The position numbers and the translations under genes are program-made. DNA of 64,000 bases from Rotaria socialis (Eukaryota; Rotifera; Eurotatoria; Philodinida; Philodinidae). The notes under the pieces are model-generated. The model did not search any database and was not told the DNA's origin. It saw nothing but the letters and a program-made list of their open reading frames with translations. The stretch spans positions 248,001 to 312,000 of the forward strand of contig CAJNYU010003776.1 of the NCBI GenBank assembly GCA_905331475.1, written 5' to 3'. Each line of letters starts with the position of its first letter. Within the stretch, counting starts at the first letter, position 1. Shown one piece after another: positions 1 to 11,242 of the stretch.

Positions 1-761
1 TAGTCTGTCCAATGATTTCTATCTAATTCAAGATGATAGCTGTGATAAACGAAGTCCTATTTTATGTGTTCAATCACAGCTCATGAACCAATGATCATGG
101 TGAGCTTTGAATGAAGCGGAAATTCTTTTATAAGTTTAGTTATTCGTATTAAGATCAGTAGTTCATTAAAAGAAAAACAAAGAATGAAACACATGCGTTG
201 ACAACAAAACAGTTTTAACAAATAGAAAACATGGAACTTAAAAAGAATGACATTTCGAAAGACGTAAATTTGGGCTAACTTGAAGATGGATGGATGTGGG
301 TGTGACTATGAAGATCTATACAATCACTCCTAGTTCTTTTTGTCTATACATATTTATGAAAAGTAGATCCGTTCTTATAAAAAAACAAAAAAAAAGGCAA
401 ACACTATTTATTGATCATTTTCGGCATATAAAGCAAATCTTAATTAATAGAAATTACAATTACACATATTTGTACGCAAATTTCCGCAGCGCATGTGCAA
501 GTGAGATATCTATTTCAGTGACACGACCGCCTGCGCTCATGGTCGCACTGCAAATCGTTTACTTCTCTAGTCCATTTTAATCGTTAATATTTTTGATAGT
601 ACGGTGTTAATGCATAACTCGATGTGTTCTGCAAATAAAAATGACCTGGCGAATTCCTACACACTTCTATATAAGGAATACTATAACAGCTACGAGTGTG
701 CTATAATAAAATAGTACACGATGCATAGTTCGAAATTCATAATTACATACGCTATTCAATC
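1..761. other. intergenic, no gene seen
   Basis: I see no convincing coding exon. Open frames here are short and compositionally biased. A short GTGGGTGTG patch near 296-305 belongs to the scattered TGTGGG-type motif family described elsewhere in this window. Confidence 0.5.
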
Positions 762-769
762 TATACAAC

Positions 770-1065
770 TAGAGGTGTCAGCCGTATGGCTGAGCCACCA
801 AATTACTGATAATTTTAAGAATTTTTGTCGAGCCGCCGCTGCAAGAGATAAACATTTTTGATAGCGCCATCCGTCGCCGCTGACATCAATTCATATGCGA
901 TCGAATCGAATATTTTTCTTTTAATCCTCATCAGTGAATTTTTTACTCCGCCGCCGCCGCCGCCGCTGAAGACATTACTCATTCAAATAAGGAGCCGCTG
1001 GAAATCTTCAAAAATTGAAAATTATTGCCCACCGCCACCGTTCAATCCTTCGGCTGACACCTCTA
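770..1065. mobile_element. hAT-like MITE with 8-bp target duplication
   Basis: The element starts TAGAGGTGTCAGCCG (770-784) and ends with its exact reverse complement CGGCTGACACCTCTA (1051-1065). It is flanked on both sides by the identical 8-mer TATACAAC (762-769 and 1066-1073). An 8-bp target-site duplication and a TAGNG-type terminal repeat are hallmarks of the hAT superfamily. The 296-bp body has no transposase; it holds GCC/CCG-rich patches (a run of CCG around 950-967) that stand out from the AT-rich surroundings. It is therefore a non-autonomous copy. The superfamily call is inferred from duplication length and terminal bases only. Confidence 0.88.
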
Positions 1066-1073
1066 TATACAAC

Positions 1074-1996
1074 CATTGGCCTGGTGCTAGAATAAGACAA
1101 CAAATTGTTTTAATATGAGAATCTATACATAATTCTGTTACGATTACGGTTGTGTATGCGGAATGTGGACATAATAGAAATATTTAGTTGAGTTTTGTGA
1201 AATAATCTTTTATGTGCATGATGCAGAGATATCAATTACATTCAAATTTGCGGACGTTAATTTTGTCAACTTGCATTAGAACAAAAAGTTGGTGAAAACA
1301 ATACAGATTTTCTAATAAATCGATTTCAAAATTGGTCGTCTTGGTTAATATCTATCCAAAATATTCATAAAATTATATCGATTTTACTCATTCTAGAATG
1401 CATACCGTGTAGAGACATTATATATATAAAAAGAATTTGACTAGAATTTTTATTCAAAATGTTTTGTCCCGTCTACAGTGGTCTACTAGTGAATGGCATT
1501 CTCTAATATTTCAAATATATTATCTTAAATAAAAAATAGTAAATTCATTTCTGCTGGTTCGCTCAGGTTATGATGAAGCGATTTGAATAAGTTAACATGT
1601 TTTTTTTGCACCCAGAATTTGAGTTATGATGACATATTTATATCCGTTGCCTTCGGAACATTCAAGAAAGTCACAATGCGATGCGCCACGTGAAATAAAA
1701 ATAGGTGTTACTTTTTTTCGGTAATAAAATGATTCATTGTGACTAATTCATAACATAAGTCATGTTGGGAATAATAATCTCTTCCTAATACTCCCACAGA
1801 AATATACCGTTAGTAATACATTTATCTAGAAAAAAGCGATACACACTTCAGATTTTGCGTGCATCCTCCATCAGTTGATCTGAAGATAAAGTAAGAAATG
1901 ATGGATGCATATTATTATTCAACAAGATTTTTCATAATAGACTCACAGTTTGACTGCAAATAGTGTAACTGAAGTTTTCAGTTAACTTTTACACAG
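1074..1996. other. no gene recognised
   Basis: AT-rich sequence without a convincing exon on either strand. If the exon at 1997-2510 has an upstream partner, it should lie here or further left, but I could not identify it. Confidence 0.4.
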
Positions 1997-2510
1997 AGAA
2001 GCTATCTTTAGCCATCCTATGATGGACGCTTTCGAAGGTATTTATTATGTTATTATTCGCGGTACAAAAGTATTTGATGCATTAAAATCATTTGTTCATA
2101 ATGATATACGAATGCATGCTGAAAAATCTGACTGGTCAAAAACCCAGAATAAAGTACTATTCAAAGCTGACGAAAGGCCTATAAGATCCTTTTTTTGTCA
2201 AGGTTTTAAAGATTATCATGCCGATAGAGCTCATAGGGATAAATTCAAAGAAATTGAAATTAGATTTAATAATGGGAATTTCTATGAAAGCTTTCTATCA
2301 CGATATTACAACAGAAATCCTGTACAACAACAAGATATTATTGATTATTTGAAATTTGTTTCTGAAAAATTTCATTCAAAATATAATATATCAATGGTTA
2401 CAAGATGTTTACAAAAAAAGACACTGCAACTGGAAGATAGTGAGTACATGGGATTTCATCAAACTGAACAAGAAGTCATGGAGTTAAAATTAATATTCAC
2501 CGTTGATTAA
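1997..2510 (+). CDS. hypothetical protein, probable terminal exon
   Basis: The frame is open from a plausible splice acceptor (TTTTACACAG, ending 1996) through a double ATG at 2019-2024 to the TAA at 2508-2510. From ATG it gives 163 residues; from the acceptor it adds EAIFSHP in the same frame, which suggests that this is the last exon of a longer gene. The protein is hydrophilic, rich in K, D, F and Y, with no signal peptide or membrane segment and no motif that I recognise. Codon use looks coding (balanced amino-acid composition over 160 codons in an AT-rich background). Function unknown. An upstream exon was not found. Confidence 0.5.
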
Positions 2511-4427
2511 GATGCGTCGATATTCCATAAATTATTATTCAAGACTTTCCAAAATGAATCTAAGCAAGAAGTTTGTACTAGAAAACTCATTTTTTTTAGC
2601 AAAAATCGATGTAAAAATGTGTCTAATTGAAAAAAGTGAATAAATTTTATTATTGCAAATAAATGCATATGAATGAAATTAGAACTTGCTGGCATGATTA
2701 CTACTTATCATTTGTGCACTTGCATGCCAAAGATATTATTTTTTAATTTTCTTCATCTACCTAACATTTTCAGATTATGTAGATATTCAAAAAAATATCG
2801 TTTTGCGGATAATAACTGCATAGAATTATTTCTGATCGACTTTCTGTCCTCCGAAAACACTGATATATTTTTAAAGGTTCGATTTTTTTAATCACTTTGT
2901 ATTGACAACATCGAAGTCAAACAAAAAATAGAGGTTTTAACTATATTGAGAAAAATAAAATATGTGCAGATGGCAGCATAAATCATCAATCCGACAAGTA
3001 TAGTATATGGATGTGGTTTTTAATTATCTCAACATCCACATCCACCTGTTCAATTCTGTATTTAAATCTGTGCGAATTCTTTCACTGAAACAAAGCAGAA
3101 GCAACGATTATATAATTTACAGTCTCACGCGTTTTTCTAACATATTTGTCATTTAAGTCCATTTCATAATTCTTTTTAGTTTGTTTATCTAGAAAGACAG
3201 TTTTCATTGTTAGTTCTTTCGAAACTAATATTATATTCTACAATAGAGTAGCAAAAACTTTAAATAATAGTTCAGATTCAAATTCTGCTTTCTGTCATAT
3301 TTTCTAAACAGTCCAATTTGTTTTTTTCCGTTAAACAATAATTTCATATGTTGACACATTTTCATACAATTCTGCAACGAAACATGATTTAAAGATAGTC
3401 CTTTTTTTGTCGTTGAATTATTGTTCTATAGATAGTTATCGGCAACGATAATTGAATACTTGTTTTCTCTGAAGACGAGTTGTGTGCAATCTTAACAAAT
3501 ATCTTTCAGCTTTTTAACGATTGTATACGCAGGTCAACTATATCATATTTGATGATACTTTCTTTTGCTCCATTCATAAAACGTTTTGAACCCTTTTTGC
3601 TATAATCTATTTTCATACACCACCAGTCATTCCATCCGGTTTATTTATATTATATTTTATCTTGTTCTGTATTTCATATATTTAATAAATCGCGCAAAAT
3701 AAATTTTTGTATGAAAAAGCTCTAAAAGGAATCTTGAATGTTTTTTTCAAAAGTTGCTACCTACTGAAAAATTGAAGCTTTTTATTTCTAAGTGCGCAAA
3801 AAAGACATTATTTTCATTACTTCATTCTTTTAACCTTCACAACCTGGAAGCGATAAAATTGTACTTAAATATGAAGAACTTTCCAAGAATTTTATCCACA
3901 ATAAAAATATTCATCATTTTGAATTTCATCCAAACTTCCAAGAAACTCCATCCATTTACTATGCATGTCAGTACCCAATTTCAATGATTATATGCATCTT
4001 TAGTTTCTAAAGTTCTCCAATCCTAAACTTATAAAGTAAACCTCATTGATCTTGCCAACAGGTCAATTGATTTCAATGCTCGAGCAAGGGAAATATAAAC
4101 ACTTTTATGTGGTAAACAATTTGCAGATGTTTTTACTCATTCCTTCTTCCAAATCATATCATTCCTATTTCCGATCGAACTTTTATTACGATGCTCTTAA
4201 ACTGCCATGTAATACATATCCTCATTACGCTATCCCAATCATTCACATTTACATAAAACCGGCTCAGAAATGACCTCCCACAAACCACAACCGCAACCGA
4301 AGCAGACAATCAGTTTATCACTTACTCCATTCCACTGAATGTCACGATATTTTATTCATCTTCCTATAAAAACAACCATATTCGAGACAAAACTCGAACG
4401 TGCCATAGATTCCCTCGAAGCGCTTAC
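2511..4427. other. about 1.9 kb without recognised gene
   Basis: AT-rich, with several homopolymer runs. A small imperfect hairpin at 3008-3048 (GATGTGG arm and CCACATCC arm) belongs to the TGTGGG-type family. The downstream flank and 3'UTR of the minus-strand LRR gene must lie immediately left of 4428. Confidence 0.4.
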
Positions 4428-6592
4428 TCAAATGCGCCTTTCAGTTTTCGTCAACTTCAGATTTCGTCGGAGCAACTCAGTTATTACACCCTTGAATTTG
4501 TCCTCGATACCAATTTCGCGAACACACAGTGTAGTGAGTATCTGTGTGAAAAGTAAATATCGTATTATGAGAGAGACAAGGAGAGACTAGCGCTTACCCT
4601 GTTATTTCGCAATGCATCCACTAGGTGCTGCACTCCTTTGTTTCCGATTCCAAACGAATACAGATCTAGTGCCGTCAGTGTCTGTGTGAAAAGGAAATAT
4701 CGTATTATCACAGAGACGAGAACAGACTGGCGCTCACCGTGTTATTTCGCAATGCATCAGCTAGGTGCTGTGCTCCTTTGTCTCCTATTTCATTCGAATC
4801 CAGACGTAGTCTCGTCAGAGTCTGTTTGAACAGTGAATGTCGCTTTATGAGGGAGACAAGGAGAGACTGGCGCTCACCGTGTTATTTCGCAATGCATCAG
4901 CTAGGTGTCGTGCTCCTTTGTCTCCTATTTGATTCGAATCCAGACGTAGTGTCGTCAGTGTCTGTGAGAAAGTGAATATTGTATTATGAGAGAGACGAGG
5001 AGAGAGTGGCGCTCACCCTATTATTTCGCAATGCATCAGCTAGGTGCTGTGCTCCTTTTTCTCCTATTTCATTCGAATCCAGATGTAGTGTCGTCAGTGT
5101 CTGTGAGAAAGTGAATATCGTATTATGAGAGAGACGACGAGGTACTGCCGCTCACCCTGTTATTTCGTAGTGCATCAGCCAGGTGTCGTGCTCCTTCGCA
5201 ACCAATTTGATTCCGATCCACATTTAGTGTCGTCAATGTCTGTTTGAAAAGTGAATATCGTGTTATCCGACAGGCCAAGAGAGAATGAGGATCACCGTGT
5301 TATTCCGCAATGCATCAGCTAGGTGCTGTGCTCCTTTGTCTCCCATTTGATTCGAATCCAGACGTAGTGTCGTCAGTGTCTGTTTGAAAAGCGAATATCG
5401 TATTATCACAGAGACGAGGAGAGACTGGCGCTCACTGTGTTATTTTGCAATGCATCAGCTAGGTGCTGCATTGCTTCGACTCCGATTTGATTCGAACCCA
5501 GATGTAGTGTCGTCAGTGTCTGTTTGAAAAGTGAATATCGTATTATGATAGAGACGAGGAGAGAGTGACGCTTACCTTGTTATTTCGCAGGGCATNTAGT
5601 GTCGTCAGTGTCTGTTTGAAAAGCGAATATCGTATTATCACAGAGACGAGGAGAGACTGGCGCTCACAGTGTTATTTTGCAATGCATCAGCTAGGTGCTG
5701 AAATGCTTCGACTCCGATTTGATTCGAACCAAGATGTAGTGTCGTCAGTGTCTGTTTGAAAAGTGAATATCGTATTTATGAGAGAGACGAAGACAGACTG
5801 GCGCTCACCTTGTTATTTCGCAATGCATCAGCTAGATGGTGTACTCCTTTGTCACCTATTCGATTCGAATGTATAGTTAGCGTCGTTACTGTCTGTTTGA
5901 AAAGTGAATGTCGGTTTATGAGAGAGAGGAGGAGAAAGCGGCGCTTACCTTGTTATTTCGCAATACATCAGCTAGGTGCCGTACGCCTTCGTCTCCGATT
6001 GGATTCGAATGTAGATGTAGTGTCGTCAGTGTCTGTTTGAAAAGGAAACATCGGATTATCACAGAGACGAGGATAGACTGGCGCTCACGCTGTTATTTCG
6101 GAATGCATCAGTCAGGTGTCGTGCTCCTTCGCAACCGATTTGATTCCGACCTAGATTTAGTGTCGTTAGTGTCTGTTTGAAAAGTGAATATCGTATTATG
6201 ATAGAGACGAGGAGAGAGTGACGCTTACCTTGTTATTTCGCAATGCATCAGCTAAGTGATGTACGCTTTCGTCTCCGATTTGATTCGAATGTAGATGTAG
6301 TGTCGTCAGTGTCTGTGTGAAAAGTGAATATCGTATTATGAGAGAAATGAGGAGAGACTGAGGATCACCGTGTTATTTCGCAGCGAGTCAGCTAGGCGTT
6401 GTACCTCTTGCTGTGCAATTTGATTGTGAAACAGTGCTAATGTCGTTAGTGTCTGTTTGAGAAGTGAATGTCGTATTATGAGAGAAACGATGAGAAACTG
6501 GCGCTTACCTTGTTATTTCGCAATGCATCAGCTAGATGCTGTACGCGTTCGTCTCCAATTTGAGTGAAACCCAGTTTTAGTGTGGTCAGTGT
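4428..6592 (-). CDS. LRR protein (ribonuclease-inhibitor/NLR-type repeats), one repeat per exon
   Basis: Read on the minus strand, 84-bp exons alternate with 55-57-bp GT-AG introns. Complete exons are 6509-6592, 6369-6452, 6229-6312, 6089-6172, 5949-6032, 5809-5892, 5668-5751, 5436-5519, 5296-5379, 5156-5239, 5017-5100, 4878-4961, 4738-4821 and 4598-4681. One exon (5576-5611) is interrupted by an N. The terminal exon 4428-4541 ends in TGA. All introns are phase 0, with donors GTGAGC, GTAAGC or GTGATC and acceptors TTTCANACAG. Each exon encodes one 28-residue repeat: TLTTLxLxSNQIGDxG followed by AxHLADALRNN. This is the ribonuclease-inhibitor LRR class found in NLRC3-like and RI-type proteins, which bind protein ligands. 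The terminal exon keeps the LRR start (ILTTL) and then diverges. No start codon, signal peptide or NACHT domain was found upstream, so the 5' end is unresolved. Ligand unknown. Confidence 0.92.
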
Positions 6593-6648
6593 CTGTGTGG
6601 AAAGTGAATATTGTGTTACCAGAGAGACCAAGAGAGAAGGAGGGTTAT
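4542..6648 (-). repeat. tandem array of 140-bp exon-intron units
   Basis: Sixteen successive spacings of about 139-140 bp. Introns are as similar between units as exons, so whole exon+intron units were duplicated. Sub-types recur out of order: units with exons 5436-5519 and 5668-5751 share the unusual IGVEA and ALQNN residues, while 5156-5239 and 6089-6172 share IGCEGARHL. This points to multi-unit duplication or conversion. The N at 5596 joins two truncated unit ends, leaving 36 instead of 84 exon bases, so copy number is uncertain. Confidence 0.93.
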
Positions 6649-6710
6649 AGTGTCATTTCGTAACGCGTCGAGCGGATTAATGTTAAGAAGATGTAGATGT
6701 GATACAAATA
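6649..6710 (-). pseudogene. decayed upstream LRR exon
   Basis: The minus-strand sequence ends in a clear repeat tail (LDALRNDT; family form LADALRNNT), and its spacing to the next exon is the standard 56 bp. However, the donor GT is replaced by AT and the middle of the repeat is missing. Read-through meets a stop codon about ten codons later. The exon cannot be spliced normally, so it marks either the decayed left edge of the array or a broken gene. Confidence 0.6.
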
Positions 6711-6972
6711 GGGTAATGAGAAGATTCAATCTGAGTTTTTGGTTATCGGATGTTCTTACTCGGAGATTTGGTTGCTATATTTTCGGATGACGGAATGTGA
6801 ACAAAGAGTTAGTGATATTGATAGAAAATCCGGTTTGTTGTTTTTAGACATACCCCAAACGCAAACCTTCTTGAAGTCGGTCGAGCTCAGTGAGGAATGA
6901 AGAAAAGGAGCAGTTGTCGTCGAGCAAAGGATAGTGGATAACTATTGAAGAGAGAACCAATAATAGGATAGT

Positions 6973-7033
6973 GTATGTGTGGCACTTTAATTTTAAACTG
7001 CAGTTTTTAAAGTGAAGTTAAAGTGCCACCCCT
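6973..7033. mobile_element. 61-bp hairpin with 8-bp direct flanks, hAT-like
   Basis: A near-palindrome with arms GTGGCACTTTAA and TTAAAGTGCCAC surrounds a central AAACTGCAGTTT. It is flanked by AGGATAGT on both sides (6965-6972 and 7034-7041). The 8-bp duplication fits a hAT-derived mini-MITE sitting about 300 bp upstream of the LRR array. It carries no coding capacity. Confidence 0.65.
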
Positions 7034-7465
7034 AGGATAGTATTGAAGGCGTTTCGAAAATTTTCGGCCTGGTTTTATTAATCGGGCGAGCAGCATTGTA
7101 CCTCGTTATTTTTACCAATTTTTTTTGTATTTTGTCACAACACAATTTTCGCACACGATGTCTCCCCCAGGAGTATTTTATGAATTTTTTGATATATCGC
7201 ATATTTAGCTAGCAAATTATTTATCTTTATGAATACAATAATTATGAATCAAGAACCCACGATAAATTCGTATCACTACATCAAAGAAAGTTGAATCAAT
7301 TTTTTCTGGTGGTGGTGATAAACGTTGTACGTCAGTAGCTGGTATGAATAGTATTATATTGCACAGAAAATATTACGTTCGATTTCATGCATATTGTATG
7401 CTGAAACCATGTACCAAAACTGATGAAACGCTGTAGTAGAATTTATCGAATGATGTTAATCACAT

Positions 7466-8282
7466 TGATTTCATTTTGTGGTCTACTCGTATTCCGCATG
7501 ATGTTGATGCTAAGTTTTTTCATTCAATTGAATCAATTCAAGATTGAAAAACAAAGCATGTTAGATGATTCATTTTGAATTTGGGTCTTTTACCTATGGT
7601 ACAGTTTTTACTAATGCTATGTTCATCATTTTTTCTATTTATTGTATGTTTGTAAAAATCTTACATTATCCAAGAACATTCAAAGAAATTGAATTCGTTG
7701 ATAAGTTGATTCACTATTATTGCAAAATGTGGCCAAAATTTTACGATCCAAACATCGAATTGTTTTCTTTACACCCTCATCTTCATTTATGGGCAAAAGT
7801 TCAAAGTAACCCATCATAATTTGACACTAATCATTTTAATTTTAATTAGTTAGGATCTAAATAATTATTTAAGTTTTTTAGATCACGGTGACTTGACATC
7901 GCAAATCATGTGCGGGGATGATATCGATTTTGCTATACCCAGCAAACAATTAGAACTGTCATTACGAAGTATAGTCAACGAAATATAATTTGATAGTGAT
8001 TTATGACAAGGTCGAGCCGCGGTTAGACTATGTTCAGGTTTTAAAGATAATTTTTGACATGTCATTCAATAGCTATGCATATATTTAATATGCTAGTATT
8101 ATTCTATTTTATTTATTCGATCATGTTCAGTATTAATTTATACAGAAGTATGAACGAGCAGCTACCAAAATATCTGATCATCTTGGTATGTCAGACGAAT
8201 TAAAGGAAGCAGTCGATTTATTTCATCCTGTTTGTTGTTCAAGTGATGAATTTATTGTTATTTCTGTTAGTAAAATTGTTTG
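7466..8282 (+). pseudogene. decayed coding remnants of an unknown gene
   Basis: Several coding-like stretches lie on the plus strand in different frames, separated by stops: around 7466-7545, 7565-7819 (ends KVQSNPS), 7889-7987 (begins GDLTSQIMCGDD) and 8146-8282. The last follows a plausible acceptor (TTTATACAG) and reads KYERAATKISDHLGMSDEL before its stop. I do not recognise the family. The pieces may be exons of one gene with lesions, or fragments brought together. No intact frame joins them. Confidence 0.25.
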
Positions 8283-9518
8283 AAGCGTACATCAGCTCCA
8301 TTTCAATATCTTCCCGTTACTATTTAGCTAGTCAGTTTGGGTTAATAATTTTACAAAAATCCTTTTTCCAATTTTAGGGAAGGAATACAAAATGCATTTC
8401 CCGTTTTTGACTTACTTTGCTAATAAACAATTTTTATTTTTCGCGTTCTCAAAAATAAATGGCAATCAACGACTTCATCGTGCACAACGTTTAAAACATG
8501 AGAAAAAAAAACAATTCTCATGCATTATTGACTTGTTTTAGGGTCACCAGAAATCCGAAATCGGTAACCACTAGAAAACCTCTACAACCTTGGAGCGAAT
8601 CATACTTCGGTATCGGCCTTATGTAAATAGAAACAGCGCACAATTTGTCACCGATTACTCTCTTCAAAACTTCGTCAAACGGTGAAAAAACCATCCAAAA
8701 AGTAGTGCCCAAAAGGGAGATAAAGTGTTCATCTGATTGATGAAGCACTCGGCCAATGAAATTTCAAGCGTATCGATACCCCTCCGGTTGTTGCTTTTCG
8801 AACGTTAAAAACCACTGCTCTCTAATATCTTCCTGTGCAAAGTTATTTTGAAGCGGATATTAGTTCAATCTGAATTTCGTTTGCAAACTAAAAATTAATC
8901 AATTCCTGAGAGCAATAATTTGGTCAGCACTACCTGAATCTTCATTTATACTTGAACTCGAAAAAGTGAGTATTTCATTCGGTACAAAGAATCACTATCA
9001 TAACCGAAGGAATAATAGCAACTCCTAAAGACACTTTTTATTCATTTCCTCTCATTGTAAAAGTAAAATGTCATTCTTGCAAACGTTGTGCATAACTATG
9101 ATTATTCCAGATTGACTTTAAAATGTCTCAAATTCTGGTATATACTCGGCTTTCATACCTTCTCAGATTTCCTAGAGTTACAGTTGGTAATTAGGTTCAT
9201 GTGAAAGAATATTTTCTGCCATGGTTTGAAAAAATTAAATGGCATCGAGAATACCTTCGACATTTTTTTACCTAGCATAGATTGTATCAGATTTTGTTCC
9301 TCAAAAATTCGATTACACTCTTGTATTATCTGACATTTTATCGCTGGGTAAGTCGCATTGAATAATGATCTATTCTTTTTGACTAATTTTGCGATTTAAT
9401 CATAGAACTATTAATTTCATAAAAGCAAAGAAAAAATGAGAAAAATAATTCATTGGTTGAGCTGAACGATACTTGAAAAACGACACGCATCTAATTCCAT
9501 GAAAACGGCAAAACTTAC
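8283..9518. other. no gene recognised
   Basis: Contains no exon that I can assign. The expected second exon of the F-box gene (minus strand, below 9519) was searched for by eye and not found, so that gene may be truncated or its next exon too divergent. Confidence 0.35.
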
Positions 9519-9668
9519 TTGATATCGACCGTATGCATCAATGATCATATTCAGGCGTGTACAGACATCACGAATTGAACACACCATTGAGAAATCATCA
9601 AGATAGTCCAGAATCCGATAGGCAAGTTCAACCGGCAATGCCAAAAAAGGAGGAATTTTATTTGCCAT
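9519..9668 (-). CDS. F-box domain protein, first exon
   Basis: A 50-codon exon runs from ATG (9668) to a strong donor, GTAAGT, just below 9519, ending in phase 0. Residues about 9-48 form an F-box: LPVELAYRILDYLDD followed by CSIRDVCTRLN and AYGRYQ. F-box proteins recruit substrates to SCF ubiquitin ligases through Skp1. In rotifers, short F-box exons of this form precede leucine-rich substrate-binding exons. Longer frames to the left of the ATG begin at a TTG, so I chose the ATG. No downstream exon was identified, so this is either an orphan exon or a gene whose remaining exons are degraded. Domain call firm, gene integrity uncertain. Confidence 0.7.
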
Positions 9669-10239
9669 AAAGACGACTGCTTCTCGTTTACTAGATTTTT
9701 GCAACGAATGCGTGATGAAACTGCTTTTTCCTTGTAATGATATTTTTTTTTATCAAGTATTGCTTATCTTCATCATGCTATGTTTTTCTTTATTGCCCAA
9801 AGTTGTGAAAGAAGTGTAAGATAAATGCTTCAAACAATGAAACTTTTATATAGGTAGATGTCACTATAAAACGCACGTTTTCATTAACGTGCACAGTAGA
9901 TAACTAATAAATGAATCACAAGAGCAACGACATCGCCATAAAGTCTGTGTGTGTGTAAATATAGGAAGAAGACTAAAATTCATATCGACAGCCGTATACA
10001 CATTTGCGCTCACACCGACACCATCAGCCCGACAAGTATAGGTTAGATGAGTCACGCCAACATTCTGTTTTTAATTTTCGCTTGGCAAACGTCATTCTTT
10101 CATTCTACGGAATCATTTTACAGATAGAATTACAGATATACAATAAAATTTAATATTATGTATTCATTGTAAAAAATTATTTCGCGTTAATCAGCACAGT
10201 CATTTTCATTTTAGTTTCATGTTAGTAGACCTTAGCCTT
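9669..10239. other. intergenic
   Basis: Upstream flank of the F-box exon and downstream flank of the minus-strand 7TM gene. No additional gene seen. Confidence 0.4.
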
Positions 10240-11242
10240 TCAGGCTGGTAAATTAGTCACACTAGCAACGTTTAATTCGTCATTATTTTCTGGTCCTACT
10301 TGCAATTCATGCTTACCACATATTTTATAGAGCAATCGTTTAAGTTCATAACGGAATGCTCTCGATAAAATCATGTATGCGAAGAAACTAGTATAGTAAG
10401 GTATGCAGTTAAGAAATTTAACGACGATGATTAGAAAGTTTTCGATAGTTTGTACTAACGGCGTTTTCTCTTGATTTGTTGTAATCAATTCATAACATGC
10501 AGTTATCGATATGAACAGACAGCAGGTAATATAAATAATATCTTGAACAAATAGACAATTTAACAATTGAATATCTTTTGTACGTATCCATCGGGTCTCA
10601 TGTCTTCGTTGATGAGAACTAATTTGATTTTGACGAATATTTGTATAGGCAAGCGCGGTAACTATGATCATAAGTAGTGGCACAAGAACAGTAATGATAA
10701 TTGTAGATATCGTGAAAAAATAAGCGTAAGATTTTGACAAATCAAAAGAACAAACGTAAACGGAAGGACCAATTTGTTGAATATTGACTTTGACAAGAAA
10801 ATGAATGCAGAAAATGAACCATAAAAATGAACTTATTCTTACAGAAAAGTAACCTAGACGTCTCGCGTTATATAATCGAGTATCGACATCGCGAGATAAA
10901 ATAAAAAGACGATCGATTGATGCAAGTATAAGAACATTTGGCAAGCGTATTGAAAAAAGAAATGCTACATAAAAGAACATTTAAATCATGCACATTTACA
11001 TTGAAGCCAAAAATAAAAATGGAACCAAATATGGCTGAATCAATAAAGATCAAATTAATGACGAGACAAACAATAAAATAGAATGCACAAGCACCTTTTC
11101 TCCATGATTTTTGTAGAGATACGTAAGCACTCAACAGATTTCCCATATTATCAATAATATAAATAATTGGAACTATGTATTGATACAGAAACACAACAGC
11201 ATCGTTCAGAATATTAATATAGTAGTTGTCCGTTGACGACAT
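10240..11242 (-). pseudogene. 7TM receptor (rhodopsin-like, bdelloid-expanded), frameshifted
   Basis: The ATG at 11242 opens a frame covering the N-terminus and TM1-2 (IIYIIDNMGNLLSAYVSL) up to a conserved GFNVNVHDLN segment. The reading frame then shifts near 10985, and TM3 to the C-terminus continues in another frame from MFFYVAFLFS to the stop at 10240. TM3 carries LASIDRLFI (a DRY-position variant) and the end has SFFAYMILSRAF, typical of this rotifer receptor group. About four to six residues expected at the junction are also missing, so the lesion looks like a small deletion rather than one base. The ligand is unknown; related receptors are usually peptide-like GPCRs. It could still be an assembly error. 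Confidence 0.75.

Noticed and set aside
858-1118. Proline-run open frame
   Set aside because: Created by the CCG repeat inside the hAT-like MITE; lies inside the TIR/TSD-defined element.
4339-6180. Plus-strand frames of 60-94 codons with repeated YFAMHQLGAVLL-like peptides
   Set aside because: They are antisense shadows of the minus-strand LRR exon array; the minus strand gives consistent LRRs, splice sites and a stop.
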